A stretch of DNA of 9,323 nt from an uncultured bacterium (GTDB taxonomy: Bacteria; Pseudomonadota; Gammaproteobacteria; Burkholderiales; Burkholderiaceae_F), in contig CAJMRV010000058.1 in NCBI GenBank assembly GCA_905215795.1, forward strand, positions 1-9,323, in the 5' to 3' direction. The notes beneath the pieces were generated by a model. The model saw nothing but the letters and a program-made list of their open reading frames with translations, searched no databases and was not told the DNA's origin. A program made the position numbers and the translations under genes. Below are positions 1 to 7,200 of the stretch, in pieces (positions within the stretch are counted from its first letter, which is position 1; each line of letters begins with the position of its first letter).

Positions 1-138
1 GTCTTCGGTTTCAGGGCACTAATTTTGCTTGTTTAACTTTTCCATACCAGTTCATGATCACTGGGGAGCACGGCTTGCGCGGCATCCTTCGACGGGGTTT
101 CACAGGGGCGGTTCCCACGGGAGGATGTGTTCAGGTCC
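1..138. other. Non-coding edge region with AT-rich first 60 bases
   Basis: I see no gene I can support here. Positions 1-60 contain 23 G or C bases, whereas 61-120 contain 42, so composition changes abruptly near position 60. All other genes in the window are GC-rich. A 14-codon minus-strand frame (55-11) and two plus-strand frames open to the window edge exist, but none has a recognisable product. The stretch could be the tail of a neighbouring gene, an insertion-sequence end or a leftover of transferred DNA; the sequence alone does not decide. Downstream of the PAP2 stop only a weak 5-bp inverted repeat (121-125 with 136-140) is present, with no T run, so no clear terminator for that gene is visible. 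Confidence 0.5.
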
Positions 139-861
139 TCAAGCGGACTTGGGGCCGCGCTTCTCGACCGTCCTCAGCATAAGTCCGATCAGGTAGGCGA
201 CCAGGGCGGCGCACCAGCAGGAGGCGACGATGTGGGAGAGGAAGTGTGCACCCTGGACCATGCGGATCAACCCGAGCAGGAACCCGGCGGCGAGGCCGCC
301 CCAGAGGCAGGCGAGGGCGAGCCCGTGGCGGACGTGCCAGAACACGGCCGCCCAGACGAACAGGTAGAACCCTCCCATGGCGTGGCCCGCGGGGAAGCAG
401 CGGCCGTGGCAGGCGGCGTTCTTGAAGCAGGCGGGGAGTTCCTCGATGAGGTCGTGGTAGGGCGAGCCGCCTCCGTAGAACGTTAGGTTCCAGGGGCACT
501 GGATGCCCGTGAGGTGTTTGACCGCGTCCACCCCCACGATCAGGAGCAGGGTGCCGAGGACGCCCGCCACGAAGTGCAGCCACGTGAAGCCCGGGGTGCG
601 CCGGCGTGCCAGGCGCCCTGCAAGCACGATCAGCAGGAGGGCGATGAACGTCATGAAGGCCTTGCTCCCCTTGTAGAGGAAGCCCTCCACGAACCAGTGG
701 TGGCGCAGGGGGAATCCACCGGCCTCCGGGGAGTAGAAGAGCGAGGCGAGCGAAAGGTCGACCCTTCCGTTTCCAAAGACGAGGAGGAAGACGAGCGCGC
801 TGACCGCGAAGAAGGCGGCTGCGGCCGTAAGAGGGATCCTTTTCGGGAGGCGTGAGGTCAT
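139..861 (-). CDS. PAP2-family membrane phosphatase, HFLSH/CPW variant
   Basis: A 240-residue integral membrane protein of the PAP2 (type 2 phosphatidic acid phosphatase) superfamily, which removes phosphate from lipid phosphates or diphosphates at the cell envelope. About six hydrophobic segments are visible (roughly 11-30, 68-83, 95-115, 164-176, 180-199, 213-229). The three PAP2 motifs are present in variant form: K115 followed six residues later by Cys-Pro (122-123) where most families have Arg-Pro; PAGH at 157-160 for PSGH; and R200 with the catalytic-type H206 in GAHFLSH, where His210 replaces the usual Asp. As I recall, this variant recurs in proteobacterial PAP2 proteins, some near lipid A-modifying genes; the substrate here is unknown. 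A longer reading frame opens at 1008, but that start lies upstream of a terminator (986-943) and a promoter (943-935), and the extra 49 residues are Arg/Pro-rich and featureless, so I chose ATG at 861. No clear Shine-Dalgarno sequence precedes it. Confidence 0.82.
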   Translation of the reverse strand: MTSRLPKRIPLTAAAAFFAVSALVFLLVFGNGRVDLSLASLFYSPEAGGFPLRHHWFVEGFLYKGSKAFMTFIALLLIVLAGRLARRRTPGFTWLHFVAGVLGTLLLIVGVDAVKHLTGIQCPWNLTFYGGGSPYHDLIEELPACFKNAACHGRCFPAGHAMGGFYLFVWAAVFWHVRHGLALACLWGGLAAGFLLGLIRMVQGAHFLSHIVASCWCAALVAYLIGLMLRTVEKRGPKSA

Positions 862-934
862 GGTCGGATGCGTTGGCTGGGTCGGCTTGGTTGTTCGTCG
901 GGGACGGACGCGGCGTCGTCCCCCTTTCCCGCGC

Positions 935-943
935 ATCATAGCA
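935..943 (-). promoter_or_regulatory. Extended -10 promoter for the PAP2 gene
   Basis: On the minus strand the bases read TGCTATGAT, an extended -10 element (TGn followed by a one-mismatch TATAAT). It begins at the end of the upstream terminator's T run. There is no good -35 hexamer, as is common with extended -10 promoters. Transcription would start near 928, giving a leader of about 65 bases before the ATG at 861. Inferred from sequence only. Confidence 0.5.
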
Positions 944-986
944 AAAGCCCCGCAGGCGGCCTTCCGTGGAAGGGGCGCTGCGGGGC
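943..986 (-). terminator. Intrinsic terminator of yheS
   Basis: A perfect 9-bp GC-rich stem (986-978 with 955-947) is followed on the minus strand by TTTT (946-943). A second perfect inverted repeat, CCTTCC-AC-GGAAGG on the minus strand, lies inside the loop and could extend the structure. It sits 66 bases after the yheS stop codon and points in the direction of that gene. It ends yheS transcription before the PAP2 gene and argues against the upstream PAP2 start at 1008. Confidence 0.8.
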
Positions 987-1000
987 CATGTTCCCGTTGT

Positions 1001-1020
1001 CTTACCAATTCTTACCAATG
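1001..1020. repeat. Tandem 10-bp direct repeat
   Basis: Two adjacent copies of CTTACCAAT plus one variable base (1001-1010 and 1011-1020) lie between the yheS stop and its terminator. The function is unknown. It may be chance or a product of replication slippage. Confidence 0.6.
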
Positions 1021-1022
1021 AG

Positions 1023-1046
1023 CACCGGCACGGGGTCGTGCCGGTG
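1023..1046. other. 9-bp hairpin just after the yheS stop
   Basis: CACCGGCAC (1023-1031) pairs perfectly with GTGCCGGTG (1038-1046) around a 6-base loop. It begins 5 bases beyond the yheS stop codon on the minus strand. No T run follows in either direction, so it is not a canonical terminator. It may protect the 3' end of the yheS mRNA or be an accessory stem to the terminator at 986-943. Confidence 0.6.
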
Positions 1047-1051
1047 ATGCA

Positions 1052-2974
1052 TCAGCCGATCGATTCGAGGATTTCGGATTCCTCGAGCCATTCGAGCTCG
1101 AGCATGTCGAGTTCGCCCTTCTTCTCACCGTGTTCGCGGGTCGTCTCGGCCTGTTCCTGGGAGCTCTTCTCCTGGTAGAAGGCCGGGTCTGTGAGCACGG
1201 CGTCGAGCTCGGCGAGGCGCGCGCGGATCTTCTCGATCTTCTTTTCGAGCTGTTCGATCTTCTTCTGATGTGGCTTCCTGAGGGCGTTGATCCTCTGGCG
1301 CTCCTGCGCCTCGAGGCGGCGCAGCTCCTTGCGGTTGGGCTCCTTGGAGCGCTCGGAGGCGTCGTCCCTCGCCTCCTTCGCCTCGAGCTTGGTGAGGCGG
1401 CGGTGTTCGAGGACGAGCGCGGCGTAGTCGTCGAGGTCGCCGTCGTAGGGACGAACGGTCCCCTCGGCGACGAGCTTCAGTTCATCGGTGGCGGCGCGGA
1501 GCAGATGGCGGTCGTGGGAGACGATCAGCACGCTCCCCTCGAAGGTCGAGAGCGCCATGGTGAGCGCCTCGCGGGTCTCCATGTCGAGGTGGTTCGTCGG
1601 TTCGTCGAGCACCAGGAGGTTGGGCTTCTTCCATGCGAGGAGCGCGAGCGCCAGGCGGGCCTTCTCGCCGCCGCTCATCGGGCCGACGGGCGAGGTGGCG
1701 AAGTCGCCGGGGAAGCGGTACGTGCCGAGGAAGTCGCGCAGCGTCTGCTCGCGTTCCTCGGGGGCGATGCGGCGCAGGTGCTCGAGCGGGGTTTCGTCGC
1801 CCCGGAGTTGGTCGAGCTGGTGCTGCGCGAAGTAGCCGATCGAGAGGCCCTGGCCCGGACGGCGCACGCCCGCCTGCGGCTCGAGGTCGCCCACGAGGCC
1901 CTTGATCAGGGTGGACTTGCCGGCGCCGTTCACGCCGAGGATGCCGATGCGTTCGCCCGAGCGCACCGTGAAGGTCGCGTCCGAGAGGACGCGGTGATCG
2001 TCGTAGCCGAGGGCGAGGCCCTCGACGGTGATGAGCTGATCGGGGAGGCGTTCGGGCGTGGCGAACTCGAAGCGCCATTCGCGCTTGGCGCGCACGGGTT
2101 CGACCGCCTGGAGCTTCTCGAGCATCTTGATGCGGGACTGGGCCTGGCGGGCCTTGGTCGCCTTGGCGCGGAAGCGTTCGATGAAGCTCGTGAGGTGCTT
2201 GGCCTCGCGTTCGTAGGCCTTGGCCTGGGAGGCCTGCAGCCGGAGCTTCTCGATCCTCTGGGATTCAAAGGCCGAGTAGTTGCCCGCGTAGCGGTTGATC
2301 GTGTCGTCCTCCACGGACCAGATCGTCCCGACCGTGCGGTCGAGGAACTCGCGGTCGTGCGAGATGATGACGATCGTCGAGCGCACGCCCTTGAGCCAGC
2401 TCTCCAGCCAGATCAGGGAGTCCATGTCGAGGTGGTTCGTCGGCTCGTCGAGGAGCATCAGCTCGGCCGGGTTGAGGAGTGCGCGGGCGAGCGCGATGCG
2501 GTTTCGCCAGCCGCCCGAGAAGGAGCGCACGGTTTCGGTGAAGTCCTTCTCCTCGAAGCCGAGGCCCATGAGCACGGTCTTCGCCTGCGCCTCGATGGCG
2601 CCTTCGTTGAGTTCGGCGAGGTTGGCGTGGGCCTGGGCGAGTTCGAGCGGGTCCGCCCCGGGGTCCGCCTCGAGGGCGGCGAGCCTGGCGCGTTCGCGAA
2701 CGAGCGGCTTGTGGCCCTTCATGACCGTTTCGAGGACCGGCTCGTCGAGTTCGCTGAAGGTCTGCGCGACGTGCGTGATCGCCTCGGCGCGCGGCGTCTC
2801 GATGTCGCCCGCCTCGCTCGTGATCTCCCCGAGGATCGCCGCGAAGAGCGTGGATTTTCCGGAGCCGTTGGGGCCCACGAGGCCGATGCGTTCGTTGGGG
2901 GAGGCGGTGAGGGTCACCCGGTCGTAGAGGACGCGGGTGCCGCGGGCGAGTTTGAGGTCGGTGAGGCGGAGCAT
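1052..2974 (-). CDS. yheS: ABC-F ATPase, YheS type
   Basis: A 640-residue soluble protein with two ABC ATPase domains and no membrane segments, the hallmark of the ABC-F family, whose members bind the ribosomal E site and influence translation. Domain 1 has Walker A GPNGSGKST (34-42), signature FSGGW (152-156), Walker B LMLLDEPTNHLD (172-183) and switch His206. The inter-domain linker (about 235-300) contains the conserved stretch around ERFRAKATKARQAQSRIKML (266-285). Domain 2 has Walker A GVNGAGKST (347-355), signature MSGGEKARL (433-441), Walker B with DEPTNHLD (457-464) and His487. A charged coiled coil fills 535-635. Length, linker and C-terminal coil agree with E. coli YheS (about 637 residues) better than with Uup. 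The start is fixed by its match to the family N-terminus, although no clear Shine-Dalgarno sequence is visible. It lies behind the prmB terminator and has its own terminator, so it probably has its own promoter in 2975-3042, which I could not place. The exact cellular role of YheS-type proteins is not settled. Confidence 0.93.
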   Translation of the reverse strand: MLRLTDLKLARGTRVLYDRVTLTASPNERIGLVGPNGSGKSTLFAAILGEITSEAGDIETPRAEAITHVAQTFSELDEPVLETVMKGHKPLVRERARLAALEADPGADPLELAQAHANLAELNEGAIEAQAKTVLMGLGFEEKDFTETVRSFSGGWRNRIALARALLNPAELMLLDEPTNHLDMDSLIWLESWLKGVRSTIVIISHDREFLDRTVGTIWSVEDDTINRYAGNYSAFESQRIEKLRLQASQAKAYEREAKHLTSFIERFRAKATKARQAQSRIKMLEKLQAVEPVRAKREWRFEFATPERLPDQLITVEGLALGYDDHRVLSDATFTVRSGERIGILGVNGAGKSTLIKGLVGDLEPQAGVRRPGQGLSIGYFAQHQLDQLRGDETPLEHLRRIAPEEREQTLRDFLGTYRFPGDFATSPVGPMSGGEKARLALALLAWKKPNLLVLDEPTNHLDMETREALTMALSTFEGSVLIVSHDRHLLRAATDELKLVAEGTVRPYDGDLDDYAALVLEHRRLTKLEAKEARDDASERSKEPNRKELRRLEAQERQRINALRKPHQKKIEQLEKKIEKIRARLAELDAVLTDPAFYQEKSSQEQAETTREHGEKKGELDMLELEWLEESEILESIG

Positions 2975-3042
2975 TGTCTGTCGGGCGCCGCGTCGTCCCC
3001 GTCGGGGGCGCGCGCCTTGTCGTTGTTTTACGTGTCGGGTTG

Positions 3043-3079
3043 AAAAGCCGGGGCGGACGCGCTCGGGCGTCCGCCCCGG
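3043..3079 (-). terminator. Intrinsic terminator of prmB
   Basis: A perfect 13-bp GC-rich stem (3079-3067 with 3060-3048) with a 6-base loop is followed on the minus strand by C and TTTT (3046-3043). It starts about 30 bases after the prmB stop codon at 3111. It is the strongest hairpin between prmB and yheS and indicates that they are separate transcription units. Confidence 0.9.
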
Positions 3080-3110
3080 ATCATGAGGGTTTCGTCGGTT
3101 CGGGCCGGGA

Positions 3111-4034
3111 TCAGCCGAAGTAGGCGTCGAGGTCCTCCTTCATGACGAGGAAGACCTGGTCGCCGCCGCCGCTCGTTTCGAGCCACATGAAGGGCAGGCC
3201 GGGGAAGAGGGCCTCGCAGAAGTCGGCGTTGTCGCCGAGCTCGACGATGAGCATGCCGCCGTCGTTGAGGTGCTCGCGCGCCTCGGGGAGCATGCGGCGG
3301 ATGACGTCCATGCCGTCGTCGCCGGCGCCGAGCGCCATCTCGGGCTCGTGGCGGTACTCCTCGGGGAGCGCGTCCATGCTCTGCTGCGTGACGTAGGGCG
3401 GGTTCGAGATGATGATGTCGAAGCGGCGCCCCTGGAGGTTTTCGAAGAGGTCGCCCCGGACGAGTTCGAGTTCGTCCTCGAGGCCGTAGTCGCGGCGGTT
3501 GATCTTGGCCACCTCGAGGGCGTCCTCCGAGAGGTCCGAGCCCGTGACGGTGGCGTTCGGGAACACGCCCTTGGCGAGGATCGCCAGGCAGCCCGAGCCG
3601 GTGCACAGGTCGAGCACGCTTCCGACGGCGTAGGGGTCCTCGACCCAGGGGGCGAGGTCCTCCTCGAGCAGTTCGGCGATGTAGGAGCGCGGGATGAGCG
3701 CGCGTTCGTCGATGTAGAAGCGGTGTTCGGTGAGCCAGGCCTCCTTGAGGATGTAGGCGGCCGGGATCTTCTTGTGGACGCGTTCGTCGATGATGCGCAC
3801 GAGTTCGACGAGCTCCTCATGGGTGAGGTTCGCGTCGAGGAACTCCTCGAAGTGCTCGAAGGGCAGCTTCAGGCCGCGGCACACGAGGAACGAGGCCTCG
3901 TCGTAGGCCGACGGGGAGCCGTGTCCGAAGCTCAGGTCCGACTTCTCCATCTCGGTGATGGCCCAGCGGAACAGGTCGCGCACGGTCTTGAGGTTGTGGA
4001 TCGGATCGTCGAGCAGAAGGGAGGCTGAATACAT
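3111..4034 (-). CDS. prmB: Ribosomal protein L3 N5-glutamine methyltransferase PrmB
   Basis: A 307-residue SAM-dependent methyltransferase of the HemK/PrmC family. PrmB methylates the side-chain amide of a glutamine in ribosomal protein uL3 and acts in the cytoplasm during ribosome assembly. The helical N-terminal domain spans about 1-100. The family stretch RALIPRSYIAELL is at 111-123, SAM-binding motif I LDLCTGSGCLA at 141-151, and the catalytic NPPY that orients the glutamine amide at 211-214. The IPRSYI form and the length near that of E. coli PrmB (about 310) separate it from PrmC, which usually carries IPRPET. The frame extends upstream to 4154, but the first 40 residues are low-complexity and overlap a TATAAT box (4133-4128). 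I chose ATG at 4034, with AAGGA (4048-4044) nine bases ahead. It diverges from smc and ends at a strong terminator. Confidence 0.93.
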   Translation of the reverse strand: MYSASLLLDDPIHNLKTVRDLFRWAITEMEKSDLSFGHGSPSAYDEASFLVCRGLKLPFEHFEEFLDANLTHEELVELVRIIDERVHKKIPAAYILKEAWLTEHRFYIDERALIPRSYIAELLEEDLAPWVEDPYAVGSVLDLCTGSGCLAILAKGVFPNATVTGSDLSEDALEVAKINRRDYGLEDELELVRGDLFENLQGRRFDIIISNPPYVTQQSMDALPEEYRHEPEMALGAGDDGMDVIRRMLPEAREHLNDGGMLIVELGDNADFCEALFPGLPFMWLETSGGGDQVFLVMKEDLDAYFG

Positions 4035-4043
4035 GGAGGTGTG

Positions 4044-4048
4044 TCCTT
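4044..4048 (-). promoter_or_regulatory. Ribosome binding site deciding the prmB start
   Basis: On the minus strand AAGGA lies nine bases before the ATG at 4034. It supports this start over the longer open frame reaching 4154. Confidence 0.6.
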
Positions 4049-4127
4049 GAGGTGTGGCCCGCCGGGGACGGAGGATGCCGCGCGCCCCTCGGGCACGCCC
4101 CTCCGGGGCGGGTGGTTTTCGCGCCTC

Positions 4128-4133
4128 ATTATA
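4128..4133 (-). promoter_or_regulatory. -10 box of the prmB promoter
   Basis: A perfect TATAAT on the minus strand, with transcription expected near 4121 and a leader of roughly 87 bases. No convincing -35 hexamer lies 16-18 bases upstream; the bases there are part of the CATGG inverted repeat (4143-4155), which could be a factor-binding site. The GC-rich leader contains a small perfect stem (4096-4101 with 4105-4110). Confidence 0.5.
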
Positions 4134-4142
4134 AACGGTTTG

Positions 4143-4155
4143 CATGGTTTCCATG
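4143..4155. promoter_or_regulatory. Inverted repeat CATGG-TTT-CCATG in the divergent promoter region
   Basis: A perfect 5-bp inverted repeat with a 3-base spacer occupies the place expected for the prmB -35 region. It could be an operator, but the repeat is short and no matching site was found elsewhere in the window. The regulator is unknown. Confidence 0.3.
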
Positions 4156-4156
4156 G

Positions 4157-4184
4157 AGGACGCACTCGCGCGGCGACGCGTCCT
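4157..4184. repeat. 7-bp inverted repeat between prmB and smc
   Basis: AGGACGC (4157-4163) and GCGTCCT (4178-4184) form a perfect inverted repeat with a 14-base spacer, between the two divergent promoter candidates. It could be a dyad operator or simply a chance pairing in GC-rich DNA. Confidence 0.35.
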
Positions 4185-4212
4185 TGCGACATGAAACGAC
4201 GCACGGTTGGGG

Positions 4213-4218
4213 CATAAT
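4213..4218 (+). promoter_or_regulatory. -10 candidate for smc
   Basis: CATAAT on the plus strand is a one-mismatch -10 box. A good -35 at the right spacing is not visible. Transcription would start near 4225, leaving a leader of about 60 bases before the TTG start at 4288. Its position argues against starting smc further upstream at 4207. Confidence 0.35.
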
Positions 4219-4276
4219 GACGGGTATCGTATCGAACAACAACAAAAGGCGCCGCGGAAACGCCCCCGGCGCGCAC

Positions 4277-4281
4277 AGAGG
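4277..4281 (+). promoter_or_regulatory. Ribosome binding site deciding the TTG start of smc
   Basis: AGAGG stands six bases before the TTG at 4288. Together with the match of the encoded N-terminus to SMC proteins, it fixes this non-ATG start. Confidence 0.7.
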
Positions 4282-4287
4282 TGGGTT

Positions 4288-7200
4288 TTGCGTCTTCGTC
4301 AAATCAAAATAGCGGGATTCAAGAGTTTCGCCGACCCGGTGCTCATCGAGCTCGATGACCCGCTGGTCGGCATCGTCGGCCCCAACGGCTGCGGCAAGTC
4401 GAACATCATCGACGCCGTCCGGTGGGTGCTCGGTGAGGCGCGCGTTTCGGAACTGCGCGGCTCCTCGACGATGAAGGAGCTCATCTTCTCGGGCTCCTCG
4501 GGCCGCCGTCCGATGGGGCGCGCGAGCGTCGAGCTCGTCCTCACCAACGAGGACGGCCGCCTCAAGGGCGCCTGGGCCGAGTACGCCGAGATCTCCGTGA
4601 AGCGCCAGATCACCGCCGAGGGCCAGTCCACCTACTACATCAACGGCCAGGTCGTGCGCCGCCGCGACGTCCAGGACATCTTCATGGGCACGGGGCTCGG
4701 TCCCCGCAGCTACGCCATCATCTCCCAGGGCATGATCGCCAACTTCGTGAAGGCCCGCCCCGAGGAGCTCCGGCAGTACCTCGAGGAGGCGGCCGGCGTC
4801 TCGCTCTACCGTGAACGACGCAAGGAGACCGAGAGCCTGCTCACGCAGACCCGCGCCAACCTCGAGCGCGCCCACGACCTCCAGTCGATCAAGCAGGACG
4901 AACTCGGACGCCTCGAGGGCGAGGCCGAAATCGCCCGCCGCTGGCAGGATTTGACGCGCCGCAAGAACGAGGCGGAGGCCCTTTGGTACTACCTCCAGTA
5001 CGAGGACGTGCGCCAAGCGCTCGACCGCCTCGAGGCGGGGATCGCCGCCGACGAGGCCGCGCTCGTCGGGAAGAAGGCCGAGATCGAGAAGCGCAACCTC
5101 GCCATGCCCGCCCTGAGGACCGCCCTCGAGGAGGCGAGGAACCGTTCGGGCGCCGCCCAGGCGGCGCTCCGCGCCAAGGAGCGCGACCTGCCGCTCTTCG
5201 AAGGCGAGCAGAAGCGTCTCCTCGACATCCGCGAGGGGGCTTCCCGCACCATCACCGAGGCGGGAGCCGCCAGGGACGAGAAGGCCGCCATGATCGAACG
5301 CCTGGAAAAGGAGGCCGCCGACGTGGCCGGGGCCGCCCTCCGTCTTGAAGAGGGTCTCGAGACGCTCGAGATGGAGGTCGAGGGCCTCGCCGAGACGGCG
5401 CTCGGAAACGAGGACGCCCTCACGGCGGCGAAGACCGCCCTCGAGGCCGCCCGCTCCGAAAAGGAGAGGCGCGCCTCGCTCTTCCAGAACGCCAGGAACC
5501 GCGGCGACGAACTCGGGCGCAGGCTCGAGGACCTTCGCCGCCGCATGCTCCGTCTTGAGGAATCCGGCCGCAACGCCGGCGAACCCGACTCCGCCGCCGT
5601 CACGGCGCTCGAGGAGGAGCTCGCCGTCGTGCGCGAGGAGACCATGGAGCTCGCCGCCCGCCTCGAGGAGGACGAGGCCGCGCTCGTCGACGAACGCGCC
5701 GCCCAGAAGGCCGCCGATGAGAAGTACTTCTCCCTGCTTTCCGAGGAAAAGGAGCTCGGCGCCCGCCTGAGCACCCTCGAGGCCGTCCAGGCCAAGGCCG
5801 GTGCCGAGGGTGCGATGACCGAGTTCGAGGCCGCCAAGGGCCTCGACGGTCTGCGCCGTCTGAGCGAGAGCCTTGAGATCGATCCGGAATGGGTCGAGGC
5901 GATCGAGGGCGTGCTCCTTCACAGGGCCAACGCCATCGAACTGCGCTTCTTCGACGTGGCGGGGACCTTCGCCGAGGACCGTCCGCCCGCGCCGCTCGGG
6001 TTCGTGGAGGGCGCCCCGAAGGGCGAGCCGCCCGCGCTCCCCGGAGCGCTCGTCGTCGACGGCCATTCGTTCGAACCGCTTGTCGGGGCCGTGGAGATGA
6101 AGAGCGCGGCCGCCCGCGCCGCACTCCCGGGGTGGCTCTCCGGCCACTACCGCGTCGGCGCGCTTTCCGAAGCGCTCGCCGTGCGCGACTCGCTCCCCGA
6201 AGGAACGACGCTCGTCACCCCCGAGGGTGACCGCGTCACGCGCCACGGCGTGGAGTACTGGACCAACACCGATCCGAGCGTGGGCATGCTCTCCCGGAAG
6301 ATGGAGATGGACCGCCTCGAGGAGGCGCTCTTCGAGATCGCCGGGACGCTCGCCGAAGCCGACGCCGCAAGAAAGGCCCGCGAGGAGTCGGTCGCCTCCC
6401 TCACGCGGGGCGTCGCCGAACTCAAGGCCGCCCTGCGCCGTGCACAAGACAACCAGCAGAAGGCCCTCGTCGAGGCCGAAAAGGCGCGCCAGGCCTATGA
6501 ACAGGCACTGCGCCTCGCCGAGGACAGGAAGAAGTCCCGAGAGGAGCTCGAGGACGAACGCGACATGACCGAGGAGGCCTTCGAGGACGCCCTCGTCAAG
6601 TCCGACGAGGAGGAGGCGGCTTTACGCGAGGCCGAGTCCGCGCTCGCCGTGAAGTCGCGCGCCCACGAGGAGGCCGAACGCCTCGCCCGCGCGACGGCCG
6701 AGGCCCATCAGAAGGCCCGCCACCGCTACGACATCGCCCGCCTGGAGGCGGGGCAACACCGCCGCAGCGCCGAAGTGATCCGTGAACGCCTCACCATCCT
6801 GAGGGCCGACGTGGCCAAGGAGGAGAAGCGCATCGAGGAGGCCCGCGCCGCCTTGAAGCGCGCCGAGGACGTCGACCAGGACGAGAAGCTCGCCGCCGCG
6901 CTCAAGGCGTTCCAGGACGCCGAGGCCGCCGCCGCGAAGACGGCGGCCGACCTCGAGGCCGCGGAAACCGCGCTCGAGACCGCAGGTCGCGAACTCCAGG
7001 AACTCCAGGGCTCGATCATGCCGCTCTCCGAGGCCGCCGGCGCCAAGCGCGTCGAGGCCCAGATGAAGAAGAGCCTCAAGGCCCAGTTCGACGAACGCCT
7101 CACCGAACTCGGTGCGGACCGCATCGAACTCGCCGCCCTCGTCGCGGAGGAGTCCCCCAAGGTGAACTCCGTGAGGGCGCGCGTCCAGCGTCTGATCTCG

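Noticed and set aside
11..55. 14-codon minus-strand frame in the AT-rich edge
   Set aside because: It is too short, has no ribosome binding site I can recognise and no known product.
3..179. Plus-strand frame open from the window edge, overlapping the PAP2 3' end
   Set aside because: About 58 codons with no recognisable motif. It would overlap the end of the well-supported PAP2 gene, so chance openness is more likely.
862..1008. N-terminal extension of the PAP2 protein
   Set aside because: It contains the yheS terminator and the PAP2 promoter, and encodes a featureless Arg/Pro-rich stretch.
1130..3043. 637-codon plus-strand open frame opposite yheS
   Set aside because: It is the mirror of a clear ABC-F gene in GC-rich DNA. 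The product is a Val/Glu/Gly/Ala-rich string with no domain, and the frame also reads through the prmB terminator's neighbourhood.
4096..4110. Small GC-rich hairpin in the prmB leader as a riboswitch or attenuator
   Set aside because: The stem is only 6 bp with a 3-base loop, and there is no T run or alternative pairing I can show.
4207..4287. N-terminal extension of SMC
   Set aside because: These 27 residues do not resemble SMC, overlap a -10 candidate, and a well-placed ribosome binding site precedes the TTG at 4288.
4129..6447. 772-codon minus-strand open frame opposite smc
   Set aside because: This is an antisense shadow of smc. Its composition reflects reversed SMC codons, and no motif or upstream signal supports it.
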